Below the pieces are notes generated by a model, which saw nothing but the letters and a program-made list of their open reading frames with translations, had not been told where the DNA came from and did no database searches. Shown here piece by piece: positions 1-9,121 of a stretch of 64,000 nucleotides of DNA (the first letter of the stretch is position 1; the number at the start of each line of letters is the position of its first letter). A program made the position numbers and the translations under genes. Source of the DNA: G032773895 sp965248935 (GTDB taxonomy: Bacteria > Pseudomonadota > Gammaproteobacteria > Pseudomonadales > Cellvibrionaceae); assembly GCA_965248935.1 (NCBI GenBank), contig OZ252214.1, positions 2,728,001-2,792,000 on the forward strand, in the 5' to 3' direction.

Positions 1-1117
1 AACGGATATTTGTGTGTTCAAGTTGTTCATGTGAAATACTCCAATTCATTAGTGATTGATTAATTGCAGTTTTAATTTTTAGGGAAGTAGGGCTGAATCC
101 ATGTTTAATTCCATTTCGTAAGCATTGACTAAGTTCTTCTGAGTTAAAATGTGTAGCCTGAAATTGTTGATTGTTGTCCAATCCAATTTGTTTGCACCAT
201 TCACTGCATTTGGAATGGTAATTAATTGAAACTAATGGGGTTTCTGTTAGGTAGGAAAAAACTGAAGCATGTAGTCTCATGCCTACAACGGCCTTAAATG
301 ATCCAATTTTTTTAAGAGCCGCTATTGGGTTGCTATTATAATGGATATGATTAATGGCGATATTGGTGGGAATGAATCTAAGCAGTTCTTGATGGATTTG
401 AGAATCGCCTAATTCTTTATGACCATTAAAATCCATTAGAGTGATTGGTTCTTTTGTTTCTTCATATAGTTCGCAAATAACTCGGGCAATCTCAGAAAGT
501 CGATAATGCTCATTTTTTATATCGCCAGTTAGACTTTCAAGTGGGCAGAGGCAAAATGCAATACCAGAACGGCGTACGCTTCTAGGCGTGTAATGTGGAC
601 TAGCAAGTAACGATGGGGCTAAATCAAATGTTTTATGGATGTTTGCATGAGGTGCAAGGCTTTTAGCTAAAGCAAAACTTTTGTGATCACGAACGCCGAC
701 AAAACCGCATTCATTTAAAAAATGTTTACATGCGGTCTCCCCTTTAGTATTGGGGAATGGTCCAATTCCCACTCCTAAGGCTAAGTGGTCATGGCGTCCA
801 GCTAACCGCATCATGTCACGTTTCATATTGATGTCGTGGGCATTGTGCAAAACGGACCCGCCACCAAAAATAATTCGTTTCGATAGTGCGGCTGACTTAT
901 AATGATTAAGTCTATTTTGACCTCGATATTTTTGAGGTAAGGCTAAGTTAGAGTGAATCATTTTATTGTTTAATAAAAGGCGTTCGGGGGTGCTAACCCT
1001 TATATTTTTTGCTCCTAAAAAGTGATTTGCTCCCCAGTAGCTTGCTAATAGTAGAGCGTCGTCACCAGTATTTCTCATACCGTAATAACCGCAAATATAT
1101 GCATTAGAAAATAGCAT
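1..1117 (-). CDS. Polysaccharide pyruvyl transferase family protein (3' end cut by window edge)
   Basis: The minus-strand frame opens at an ATG at 1115-1117 and stays open to base 1, so about 372 codons are visible and the C-terminus is missing. The N-terminus reads CGYYGMRNTGDDALL, the G(Y/N)xGxxNxGDxAL start of the polysaccharide pyruvyl transferase family (PF04230). Further on come FGGGSVLHN, LGVGIGPF and VVGMRLHASVFS, also typical of that family. Such enzymes add ketal-linked pyruvate to sugars of exopolysaccharides or cell-wall polymers. The start overlaps the end of the upstream polymerase gene by 14 bases, so the genes are probably translationally coupled in one operon. The exact acceptor sugar cannot be told from sequence. 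Confidence 0.88.
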   Translation of the reverse strand, partial: MLFSNAYICGYYGMRNTGDDALLLASYWGANHFLGAKNIRVSTPERLLLNNKMIHSNLALPQKYRGQNRLNHYKSAALSKRIIFGGGSVLHNAHDINMKRDMMRLAGRHDHLALGVGIGPFPNTKGETACKHFLNECGFVGVRDHKSFALAKSLAPHANIHKTFDLAPSLLASPHYTPRSVRRSGIAFCLCPLESLTGDIKNEHYRLSEIARVICELYEETKEPITLMDFNGHKELGDSQIHQELLRFIPTNIAINHIHYNSNPIAALKKIGSFKAVVGMRLHASVFSYLTETPLVSINYHSKCSEWCKQIGLDNNQQFQATHFNSEELSQCLRNGIKHGFSPTSLKIKTAINQSLMNWSISHEQLEHTNIR

Positions 1118-2435
1118 GGGTATCTCCTATTTGTTGAGGTTTTAATTTTGGTTTAAATTTGTTTGTATTCTCATTTTCTAGAGTACCATTAACATTCGCT
1201 TTGAGAGCGATGCCTATCCACAATAGTACGGGCCAATATAAGTAAGCTAATATCTCTAGGTTTTCAAAAAAGCTATAACAAACAGTAACAATAATAAGTA
1301 AAAAGCCTGTTTTTGAAATGGTGGATTTATGTTGAGTTACGAAAAGGCAAAGAGCAGTGAAGAACAATGGCAGGGCTAAAGCTACCAGACCTATAGCGCC
1401 TTTAATAAAGAGTAAGCCATACCAAGTATGGTGGGTGCCAATTGGCATACGCTCGACAATTTTAGGGCCTCGCTCAATAATTCCATGCCCCCAAATAGGG
1501 GCTTCACTTTCCCATCTTTGCAACGCTATGCGGGCTAAGCTGCCGCGTACACGAGTGGAGTCTGGTCTGCTTTCTTTTATTTGTGTATAAGAATCAAATA
1601 CCCATTCGATTATGGGTTGGCCCAATAAAAAAATGGTGGGGATAAGCACTCCAATGGCAAATAAAACATAGGGGGAATAGCAAAAGCGTAATCCTATTGC
1701 GCATGGAATGATTAATATCCATATTGCCCAGCCTGCTCGTGATTGACAGAGTATGCACATAACTAAGGAGCCAAATATTCCGAGAAGAAACCACTTTGTA
1801 TTTTTCTCTTGTAAGCAGATAACAAGGTAATAACAGGAAAGTAAACCCGCAGCAGGAGCCCAAGGGCCGATAAAGGACCAGCGAGCCATGCCTGTTTCAG
1901 GGTTTAGGCCATATAAACTAACTTGAAAAGCTTCAAGCGGTCCGCCGACAGCCGCTAGGGGGGAGAGGTAGAGGTTTCCTCCTTGCCCTGCCACATAAAA
2001 TAGTAGGCCGACGGCTGCAAATGGGATAGACCAGAGAGCAATACAGCATACTCCTCGTACTATGATTTCTGGCCGAATCGAGATCATTGAACCAAGCAAT
2101 GGGAACAAGGCCAGTAGGGCCCAACCTTTTGCCCAGCCTATGCTGGATTTTAGTGTCTGACCAAAACCCAATTGTCTTTCTAGGTGGGCGATGATTAGAG
2201 CAACCAACATAAGCAGCATACCGAGTACCCATAGCCAAACGGCGGGAGCAACTGCTCGAAAAGGGTTGTAGCCTTCAACGTATGCTCGTAATAGGGCAAG
2301 TGCAAAAAGCATCCATCCGATAACTGAGCCGAGCAGGTAAAGACAGCCAAACAAGTAGCAGGGGTAGGTTAATACCAACCCATACCAGATTAACTTCTCT
2401 TCAAGAGTAGTCTTATTAAGTATTCGCGTTGCCAT
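1104..2435 (-). CDS. O-antigen ligase/polymerase-like membrane protein
   Basis: A 443-residue, strongly hydrophobic protein with about ten predicted membrane segments. A larger loop around residues 285-340 carries WGHGIIERGP and GTHHTWYG, resembling the periplasmic loop of Wzy/WaaL-type (O-antigen ligase domain) proteins. Its likely role is to polymerise or transfer the repeat units of the exopolysaccharide at the outer face of the inner membrane. Its start overlaps the upstream Wzz-like gene by 46 bases and its end overlaps the pyruvyl transferase gene, a compact operon. Polymerase and ligase cannot be told apart from sequence alone. Confidence 0.8.
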   Translation of the reverse strand: MATRILNKTTLEEKLIWYGLVLTYPCYLFGCLYLLGSVIGWMLFALALLRAYVEGYNPFRAVAPAVWLWVLGMLLMLVALIIAHLERQLGFGQTLKSSIGWAKGWALLALFPLLGSMISIRPEIIVRGVCCIALWSIPFAAVGLLFYVAGQGGNLYLSPLAAVGGPLEAFQVSLYGLNPETGMARWSFIGPWAPAAGLLSCYYLVICLQEKNTKWFLLGIFGSLVMCILCQSRAGWAIWILIIPCAIGLRFCYSPYVLFAIGVLIPTIFLLGQPIIEWVFDSYTQIKESRPDSTRVRGSLARIALQRWESEAPIWGHGIIERGPKIVERMPIGTHHTWYGLLFIKGAIGLVALALPLFFTALCLFVTQHKSTISKTGFLLIIVTVCYSFFENLEILAYLYWPVLLWIGIALKANVNGTLENENTNKFKPKLKPQQIGDTHAIF

Positions 2436-3781
2436 AAGGTTATTAATCCAAAGGTGACAAAAATCATTCCCAAAATACCTGCGACAATTGCGAGTTTGGT
2501 ATTTGGGCTCTTAGGTGCATCCGGTAAAGTGGGTACTGAAAGCATTTGTGCGATGGGGTAAGACGCAAACACATTTGCTTTGCTGGCTTCAAGTTTTGCT
2601 GCCGCAGAGGTGAAAACGGCTTCTGCTAGTGTGTGTTCTCGTTCTAGCCGTTCCAGTTCCGCTGCTTCGCGGGAATAAATTTTAAGCCTGTCGTTAAGTC
2701 GAATTTCTGATAGTTCAATATCTTTTAGTTCTGCGTAAGATCCTTGAAGTTTTGCAAATGAACTTACTAGTGTTGCAAATAGTTCCGCTCTTTCGGGGCT
2801 AGATTGTAAGTCCATACGATGAAGTGCATCTGTGGATGTTTTACTGACAAGTTTTTCACTGCGAACTTTTAGCGCTCTAATAGAGTTATTGTAACGGAGT
2901 GTTTGGTGAATAAGTTTTGGGTGTTTTGCTCCCCATTTAGATTTGTACTCGGTCATTTTGGCTGCGCTGGCATCCAATTCTTTTAAGTATCCACGATACT
3001 CCGCGTCGCTTTGTAGTAAAAATGCTTGACCTGCTAATGAGGGAGAGACTCCCAGGTCTACACTCAATTGTCTGACAAAATCTTCATTGTTTTTAGACGC
3101 GGATGACTTTAAAATTACGGTTTCTTTTAATATAGAAATAGATTTCATTAATTGGTCAAGTTGGTCTTTTGAAACCAGTAACGCACGACTTTGAAATTCG
3201 ATAATCGCGGCTCTTGTTCTTGCTACTCGTATACGATATTGATCCAATACTGAACGAATACTTTCGTCGTGTCGTAATGTTTCGTCTGCTCGAAGTCGTT
3301 GTAGTTCTTCTTGAAAAGCATCATATATTGCCCAGGATTTTTGTTGTGCGTTACTTGGAGACAAACCATCTAAGTGAATAAAAATTATTGAGGTTTGTTC
3401 TTTTATTTCTATTCGGGGTTTGCCAAAAACGGGAATGGGCTCTCTTGTTCTAATCGATGCGCTTTTTAAAACTTCGCCGCCTTTTAATATCTCTTTATAG
3501 TTTGCTAGTGGGTTTATGGATACATTTCCAAAAGGTGTTTTGGTTTGTTGATTCGCTTGGCCTACGTCTTTAATTAAAAAATTACTAGATGATCCTGAGG
3601 TAGGAAGTACAATCGACATAACGCTGCTATACACGGGTGTGCGTTGTAGATACAGCCATACAAGTAGCACTATCATTGCGTAACTCGATAGAGCCACAAG
3701 AAGATATTTTGAATTACGAAACTTCCATCGCGCTCGACGATAGCGGTCTTCTGTAGTGATTATTTTTGGATAGTGCATCAT
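2390..3781 (-). CDS. Wzz/GumC-like chain-length determinant without kinase domain
   Basis: A 463-residue protein with one N-terminal membrane segment (about residues 27-47, ending VWLYLQR), a long alpha-helical periplasmic region (about 150-410, coiled-coil-like) and a C-terminal membrane segment (about 428-450). The proline-rich PDAPKSPNTK just before the second membrane segment is the classic motif of polysaccharide co-polymerases. No Walker motifs or tyrosine cluster follow, so this is the kinase-less form. It should set chain length and connect polymerisation with the export lipoprotein encoded 7 bases upstream in the same operon. Confidence 0.88.
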   Translation of the reverse strand: MMHYPKIITTEDRYRRARWKFRNSKYLLVALSSYAMIVLLVWLYLQRTPVYSSVMSIVLPTSGSSSNFLIKDVGQANQQTKTPFGNVSINPLANYKEILKGGEVLKSASIRTREPIPVFGKPRIEIKEQTSIIFIHLDGLSPSNAQQKSWAIYDAFQEELQRLRADETLRHDESIRSVLDQYRIRVARTRAAIIEFQSRALLVSKDQLDQLMKSISILKETVILKSSASKNNEDFVRQLSVDLGVSPSLAGQAFLLQSDAEYRGYLKELDASAAKMTEYKSKWGAKHPKLIHQTLRYNNSIRALKVRSEKLVSKTSTDALHRMDLQSSPERAELFATLVSSFAKLQGSYAELKDIELSEIRLNDRLKIYSREAAELERLEREHTLAEAVFTSAAAKLEASKANVFASYPIAQMLSVPTLPDAPKSPNTKLAIVAGILGMIFVTFGLITLWQREYLIRLLLKRS

Positions 3782-3788
3782 AGTGGGC

Positions 3789-5045
3789 CTACAAGAAGAG
3801 CTTTATTGGCGAAATGATGTCGGTGATGCTTTTTGCAATATCTCTTAAATTTGTTACGTCAGAGTCGTAACAGGCAATAGCATCGTTTGGCATAATATAG
3901 GGGTTTACATCTTCCATATGTGCTTGGCGGAATAGCTGTTCGATAGAGCGCTCAACCACTTGCATTTCATTGGTAATTGGGTTTTTGCTTGCAAGAACAA
4001 CTTTTCGTGGTGCGTTGGTTAGCTGTGTTCCACCAACACAGTTTGCAGAAACGGCTGCTTGGAGCAAACGAGTGCCATAGGGAATATTTGTGCTGTAACG
4101 TCCGATATTAGCGCTGGAATTATCAAACGAAGGGTTAGTGAGGTTCGACATGAATACTCTAAACCCTTTTGGGGTGATTTCGGAGGGGCGAACTAATTGT
4201 GTTTGAAAGCATCCGGTTGTTGGGACTATCACTTGGTCACCGTCAGTCAGTGTAATATCTTTGACGGGCTGCCCAGTTAATACGCCACTCATATCCAGTT
4301 CTAACTGCCAGCCATTTCTAATGAGTATGATCTGATCTAATTTTGCGTCAGGTCGAATTCCCGAAGCGGCTCTTAGTGCTTCGGTTAGGGAGCGTTTAGA
4401 TGTATTGTCACCAAAGGATTCAAGTTTTTCTGTGATAACGTTGTCTACAATGCGTTCATTTATTCGCACTCTTCCCGGTTGAAATACCGCACCGCCTACC
4501 GCCACGGAAATGGCTGCCCAGTGCATGACTCTAACTTCGACTTGAGCAATGGTAGGTTGAAAAAATTCACGTTTAATCAATGCCATTTCAATGCGTTGGT
4601 TTATGGTATTCACATTCATACCAGCGACTAAAACCGGACCAATTAAAGGTAGTTGAATATAGCCATCTGGGTTGACTATGTATCGACCACTTATGCCGTC
4701 TCCCTCTTCAATTTGTAGGTCAACCATGTCTCCTGGGCTAAGTGGTAGGTCTTTATTAAAAATTTGAGCGGCAGATTGAAATGACTTAGCGTTGGCTGAT
4801 GTGGGTAATATTTCGTCTACGCGATAATTGCTTGCTCGGTGAATATAATCTGAGCCGGAGCAGTTGATGTCACTTGCATAGGTGTGGTTGACTTGAGTAC
4901 TTGCATAGTAGGTATGATCGCCTTTGTTACCATAGAGGCGTCCTGAAGGATTCTCGGGTGTCAATAGAGCATGGTGTTGCGTACAGGCCGCTAAGGCTGT
5001 GAATAGAATGCAACTGTAAGATATTTTGGCAATGGTTCTATACAT
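3789..5045 (-). CDS. Polysaccharide export outer-membrane lipoprotein (Wza/GumB-like)
   Basis: A 418-residue protein with a lipoprotein signal, cleavage expected at LAAC with Cys21. The Poly_export domain begins near residue 98 (LSPGDMVDLQIEEGDGI) and includes VNPDGYIQLPLIGPV. It is followed by a SLBB-like segment (VGGAVFQPGRVRIN, near 180) and a second one toward the C-terminus. It should form the outer-membrane export channel for the polysaccharide. It is the first gene of the minus-strand operon 5045 to 1. A purine-rich AGGAGG lies about 30 bases upstream of the ATG, unusually far, so the true start or leader deserves a check. Confidence 0.9.
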   Translation of the reverse strand: MYRTIAKISYSCILFTALAACTQHHALLTPENPSGRLYGNKGDHTYYASTQVNHTYASDINCSGSDYIHRASNYRVDEILPTSANAKSFQSAAQIFNKDLPLSPGDMVDLQIEEGDGISGRYIVNPDGYIQLPLIGPVLVAGMNVNTINQRIEMALIKREFFQPTIAQVEVRVMHWAAISVAVGGAVFQPGRVRINERIVDNVITEKLESFGDNTSKRSLTEALRAASGIRPDAKLDQIILIRNGWQLELDMSGVLTGQPVKDITLTDGDQVIVPTTGCFQTQLVRPSEITPKGFRVFMSNLTNPSFDNSSANIGRYSTNIPYGTRLLQAAVSANCVGGTQLTNAPRKVVLASKNPITNEMQVVERSIEQLFRQAHMEDVNPYIMPNDAIACYDSDVTNLRDIAKSITDIISPIKLFL

Positions 5046-5318
5046 TATGAATGCTCGTTTTGTTTTTTCTCTAACCTCCTATTGGCAAATTCAATGCCAA
5101 GAATGAAAAAACATGCAACATATTGTATTTAAAGGAAAAAATATTTTAATGTATTTGAGCTATTATCAAATTGAAACAATATCAATTTGAAAATAGGCTT
5201 TATTTGCGTTTTGCAAAATCAAAAAGCCTAGGGTTTGGTTATAGCGGTATCAAAAATTTCTCAATGTAGTAATAACATTTGAATGCAATGCACACTGTTG
5301 ATACGTGAGGTCGTTATT

Positions 5319-5723
5319 GTGGAGCAGAGTCAAAAAAAGGAGGTGGATGCGTTTACCCAACATGTGATGAGTCGAATTGACTCTGATGTGTTTCGGTCAC
5401 TCAATCTAGTTCAGTTGGAGGCTGTACGCGAAGCCATAAGTGCTAATGCTCCATTTAAGCGCCACCCAATTGATCTTCGGTTTTCTATCCCTTTGTTTTT
5501 TATGACATTTTATTTTGTTATGTTAATAGGTAAGGATAGAAGGTCGGGTACTCGGTCTTTAGAGGAGCGGAGATTACACAATGCAAGGGCTGCGAGTTGG
5601 TTAGCGTTTTTATATATGTTGTTAAGTGTGATGATTCCAATTATTCTGATACTTCTTTATATCATTAAGTCATTTTTAGGTATTGACTTCTTTCCTGATA
5701 AGCATCTTGTGGATTGGTTTTAA
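5319..5723 (+). CDS. Small two-TM membrane protein, unknown function
   Basis: The frame is open from an ATG at 5283. A GTG at 5319 with a TGAGG eight bases upstream is the better start and gives 134 residues. The N-terminal third is soluble and charged (QVMSRID-like helix; FRSLNLVQLEAVREAI). Two membrane segments follow (about 63-77 and 100-125). The region RRSGTRSLEERRLHNAR between them is strongly basic, predicting a cytoplasmic loop. The gene lies in opposite orientation between the exopolysaccharide operon and the sugar transferase gene, so a link with that pathway is possible but only from position. I do not recognise the family. Confidence 0.6.
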   Translation: MEQSQKKEVDAFTQHVMSRIDSDVFRSLNLVQLEAVREAISANAPFKRHPIDLRFSIPLFFMTFYFVMLIGKDRRSGTRSLEERRLHNARAASWLAFLYMLLSVMIPIILILLYIIKSFLGIDFFPDKHLVDWF

Positions 5724-5745
5724 AAAAAGGCGGGATAGACCCGCC
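5722..5745 (-). terminator. Rho-independent terminator of the sugar transferase gene
   Basis: Read on the minus strand, GGCGGG-tctat-CCCGCC is followed by seven T. It lies 47 bases past the stop of the sugar transferase gene and stops transcription before the opposing small gene. Confidence 0.85.
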
Positions 5746-5791
5746 AAGCAGTGAGATCAGTTTACGTAGAGAATTAAGACGAGGCTAAATA

Positions 5792-6475
5792 TTAATAGGC
5801 ACCTTTGCCACTGGTGACTGCTGGGATAGTAAGAAATAGAATTTTTAGGTCGAATAAAAAAGATTGATTTTTAATATATTTAAGATCTAAATTCACTTGT
5901 TCTTCAAATGTAGTATCCGCCCGCCCAGAAATTTGCCATAGACCTGTTAAGCCGGGCTTAACATTTAATCTTTTCATGGTTCGATAAGAGTATTCATCGA
6001 CTTCTTTAGGTAGTGCGGGACGAGGTCCAATAAGTAACATATCTCCAATCACTACATTCCATAGCTGTGGGAGTTCGTCTATAGATGTTTTTCTTATAAA
6101 ACGTCCAATTTGGGTAATTCTCGGGTCATTTACAAACTTTTTGCATACGCCCTCTCGGTCACTGGATAAATTATTGACTTCTTTTCGTCTATTATCACCA
6201 TTTACATACATAGAACGGAATTTATAGAGCCTAAACCTTCGACAGTTTAATCCGATTCGGCTTTGGCTGAAAATTGCAGCGCCTGGGCTTTCTATTCTAA
6301 TTGCAATGGCTACCATAAGTAGTATGGGAAAAGCAGACAGCAGCAGTAATAATGCCGAAAATCTGTGAAGGTATTCGGGTATTCCCTTGTCGTTAATTGT
6401 TTCTGTCGGTTGGGTTTTGGTAGGTAAACTGCGTAACCCGTTTTGAAAATATCTAAAATCTACGTAAGTTCCCAT
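5792..6475 (-). CDS. Undecaprenyl-phosphate sugar-1-phosphate transferase (priming glycosyltransferase)
   Basis: A 227-residue protein of the bacterial sugar transferase family (PF02397, small monotopic WcaJ/PglC-like core). The hydrophobic re-entrant helix is at about 40-60. The usual motifs follow: YKFRSM, DPRITQIGRFIRKTSIDEL, LIGPRPALP and KPGLTGLWQISGR. It should load the first sugar phosphate on the lipid carrier for the polysaccharide made by the neighbouring operon. It lacks the N-terminal multi-TM domain of WbaP-type enzymes. It has its own terminator downstream and a strong terminator upstream, so it appears to be a separate transcription unit. Confidence 0.92.
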   Translation of the reverse strand: MGTYVDFRYFQNGLRSLPTKTQPTETINDKGIPEYLHRFSALLLLLSAFPILLMVAIAIRIESPGAAIFSQSRIGLNCRRFRLYKFRSMYVNGDNRRKEVNNLSSDREGVCKKFVNDPRITQIGRFIRKTSIDELPQLWNVVIGDMLLIGPRPALPKEVDEYSYRTMKRLNVKPGLTGLWQISGRADTTFEEQVNLDLKYIKNQSFLFDLKILFLTIPAVTSGKGAY

Positions 6476-6628
6476 CGTGAAGCTCCTCTCAACATCTTTT
6501 GTTTGTAAATGGGAAATTGCAATTGGTGTGCCACCAATAATCGGTCTGGAAATGGCGGATTATGTAGAGTGAATTACTTAAAATGGAAAATAATGCTGAC
6601 TAATTTTCAAAATGATTTTCAAAATAAA

Positions 6629-6687
6629 AATAAGCATAAAAAAACCCGCATTTTGAGTGAGTTAATGTGGGGTTTTTTATGCTTATT
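6629..6687. terminator. Long bidirectional terminator hairpin
   Basis: Arms 6629-6651 and 6665-6687 are complementary over about 23 bases with one or two mismatches. The arms carry A/T runs, so the hairpin works as a Rho-independent terminator on both strands. It lies just after the 6701-7015 minus gene and insulates the sugar transferase gene. Confidence 0.8.
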
Positions 6688-6700
6688 TTGGTGTTGAGGC

Positions 6701-7015
6701 TTATGAGTCTTCCCAGACCCAGCGGACAGGTTCACCGAAATCATCGGTAATGAGCTTTTTTCGTGGTTTTCTTTCTGGTCTCACCGGCGTAGATGGCTTC
6801 TTTTTCTTAGCGTCAAGCGCTTTGATAACATCGGTTAAGGGTGTTCTGTCTTGCTTAGGTTGAGATTCTGTTGGGTGAGTGAATAGATTCTCGTTATTTT
6901 GGTTTCCACTACAACCATTTGGAATCTGCGCAACTTCTCCGCCAGACCCCATATACTCATTTATTTGGCGGTTAATTTCGTTTCGTATTTGCGCTTTGGT
7001 CTTTATTGGTTTCAT
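6701..7015 (-). CDS. Small hydrophilic conserved protein, unknown function
   Basis: 104 residues, very polar and basic, no signal peptide or membrane segment. The N-terminal helix plus turn (NEINRQINEYMGSGGEV, then QIPNGCSG) resembles the short helix followed by GG.V..I seen in small gammaproteobacterial regulators such as SutA, but the rest differs and I do not assign it. The middle is a lysine/proline-rich linker (KKKKPSTPVRPERKPRKK). The C-terminus is acidic and aromatic (FGEPVRWVWEDS). It may bind nucleic acid or RNA polymerase; that is inference from charge only. It is followed by a strong terminator. Confidence 0.65.
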   Translation of the reverse strand: MKPIKTKAQIRNEINRQINEYMGSGGEVAQIPNGCSGNQNNENLFTHPTESQPKQDRTPLTDVIKALDAKKKKPSTPVRPERKPRKKLITDDFGEPVRWVWEDS

Positions 7016-7149
7016 TCAAATAACATAACGGTAAAATCGTGTGAGGGAAAGTGTTTTGTGGCTTTCTCTGGGGCGAGAGGGTTCTTGGTTAGTGCTGCTC
7101 AATACCCAACTCGCTCCTTTTCTTGGCTCTTGCGCCCTATCCCTCGTGT

Positions 7150-8811
7150 CTATTCTCTGACCAAGGGCTCTGGAGATTGAATCATTTGCTGCAACATATG
7201 TGCGTATAGGGCGGCGTTGCGAGTAAGTGATTTTACGGGTATGCGCTCATTCACCGCGTGAAAGTAGGTGCCATCTTGCTCTGCGTCAACCGGGCCAAAT
7301 GCGACCAAATTGGCAGCCGCTTTTACCTGCGTAGTCGCGGCAATTGGGATTAGGGGCGCTTCCTCACCTGTTACTGCTCTATAGCTGATTTTAGCTGCGT
7401 TAAGTAGCGGATCATCGTCCTCGAAATAGTAGGCGTCAAACATAGGTTTAGATGCCTCTACTCTGCCGAAAAATGTTGCTACGCGCTTGCCTGATTTTTG
7501 CAAAATTTCTTCGTTGGTATTGGCCACGCCTGTTCGATAGTTGATATTGAGTTCAATACCGTTATCCGTTGGGCTTATCAAGCTTAAGCAGGCTGTTGTA
7601 TCCGCAGCTTCAGGAATGCTTTTTTCTGTTTTGAGTGAGAAGTTGGAGCCATCTGTTTTCTGGCCTATACCTTGTGACGCGAAATCTATGGCGTTTTTGA
7701 TTGCATTGGGCTTGGCGTTTAACTTGCTTGCGACTTGAGCTAAATCGACAATGGCGTTTCGCCCTTTTTCTGGTGTGCTGCTATGTCCTGTCACGCCTTT
7801 TGCCACAAGAACAAGGTCGCCTGCAATATGGTCTACATCAAGCGTATCAGGGTTAGCTCTGATGTATTCTGAATACAGGTAAGCAGAAACCTGTGCTTGG
7901 CATGGGCGCACCCTTTCTTGGGAGGTGTCCTCCTCTGTGCAAGTGCTGCCCTCGGTTGGGGGGTGTTCGGCTTTTGCTTGTATTATGGATTGCTGTAACG
8001 TCGTTAAAGTTTCTTCGGTGGAGTGGGTTTTTAATACCATGATTGAAGAGTCTGGAATGGCGTTGACGGCGCTGCCACCTTGCCAATGTACAAACTCAGT
8101 GGTGGATGAGGGGTTGGGTTCTTCAGGGTTAGAGAAAGAATATTTTGCATCTAGATAGCCGTTTTCCGCTCGAATAATGAAAAGGCCATCTGGTACAATT
8201 CCAAAAGTAGGGGGTTCTTCTTCTTGTAAGTATCGGGTGATGGCACCAAACCCAGTTTCCTCTTTTGTCACCAAGATAATTCTGAGCTTTCGATGAAACG
8301 TGGCCTTATTGTCGATTAGGATTTTTGCTCCCCAGATGGAGCCGACTACGCCGGCTTTATCGTCTTGAGCGCCTCTTCCCCATATCACTTGATCTATGAC
8401 TTTTCCTGCAAAAGGTGGGTGGGTCCACTGGCTTAAATCTCCTGCTGAGACGACATCGAGGTGGGCGATAACTCCAACGGTTTCTTCACCTTCACCGTAT
8501 TCGAGAATTCCAACCATTCCACCCGCAGCTTTTCGTGTGGTGAAACCAAATTCTTTTCCCTTGGTCAATACTTTATCTATTAAGTTCTTTGTGACAGGTA
8601 ACAAGGGTTCTCCTGCTTGTTCAATGGACTGATAGGTGATTAACTCAGATAAAAACTGAGTCATAGCGGCAGTATGACTATCTGCATCTTTTTTTATTAT
8701 TTTAAGGTCGAGGGTTGTGGTTTTTTGCTGACAACCCGTCATAGAAATAGTGAAAATTAATAAACCAAATAAACATTGTTTAAATCGGAAAATAGAGGTT
8801 GAATTATTCAT
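7150..8811 (-). CDS. M20 family metallopeptidase lipoprotein (PepV-like dipeptidase)
   Basis: A 553-residue protein with a lipoprotein signal ending TGC (Cys27). The M20 peptidase core shows the metal ligands in order: H117 in IAHLDVV, D150 in GAQDDKAG and the E184/E185 pair in KEETGFG. A late His lies in YFHAVNERIP near the C-terminus. The overall order matches PepV/Xaa-His dipeptidases with an inserted lid domain. It should cleave dipeptides or N-acylated amino acids at the periplasmic face of a membrane. It is transcribed divergently from the GntR-family gene, which may control it. Confidence 0.88.
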   Translation of the reverse strand: MNNSTSIFRFKQCLFGLLIFTISMTGCQQKTTTLDLKIIKKDADSHTAAMTQFLSELITYQSIEQAGEPLLPVTKNLIDKVLTKGKEFGFTTRKAAGGMVGILEYGEGEETVGVIAHLDVVSAGDLSQWTHPPFAGKVIDQVIWGRGAQDDKAGVVGSIWGAKILIDNKATFHRKLRIILVTKEETGFGAITRYLQEEEPPTFGIVPDGLFIIRAENGYLDAKYSFSNPEEPNPSSTTEFVHWQGGSAVNAIPDSSIMVLKTHSTEETLTTLQQSIIQAKAEHPPTEGSTCTEEDTSQERVRPCQAQVSAYLYSEYIRANPDTLDVDHIAGDLVLVAKGVTGHSSTPEKGRNAIVDLAQVASKLNAKPNAIKNAIDFASQGIGQKTDGSNFSLKTEKSIPEAADTTACLSLISPTDNGIELNINYRTGVANTNEEILQKSGKRVATFFGRVEASKPMFDAYYFEDDDPLLNAAKISYRAVTGEEAPLIPIAATTQVKAAANLVAFGPVDAEQDGTYFHAVNERIPVKSLTRNAALYAHMLQQMIQSPEPLVRE

Positions 8812-9121
8812 AGTTACATTCCCTTATAAATTTTATTGTTGAAAATTTCACAGGAACTTTAGCGTTTTTATGCGCTTACGCATACCTTGCTCGGTGTTAA
8901 TTTTTAATCTAACGCCATAAATTTATGTGCTTTGTGTTCTTTTTTTGTGCTTTTGGTTAACAGTATTAGGTGTAATGTAACTATAAGTGAGATATTTGGC
9001 TGATTTTGATGAAAATGAGAGCTATTTAGATTCTTTCTTTTTCGAATTAAATGTTACAATAGGCGACATAATACTTATTTTTGGACATGGGGTCTTCCCG
9101 CTACTTCACAAGGGGTCGTGA
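8812..9121. promoter_or_regulatory. Divergent intergenic region between peptidase and GntR genes
   Basis: 310 bases, A+T-rich, with no open frame of note. It must carry promoters for both flanking genes. A TACAAT at about 9053 could be the -10 box for the regulator. The short palindromic stretch TGCGCTTACGCA (about 8871-8882) could be an operator. Both are tentative. Confidence 0.4.
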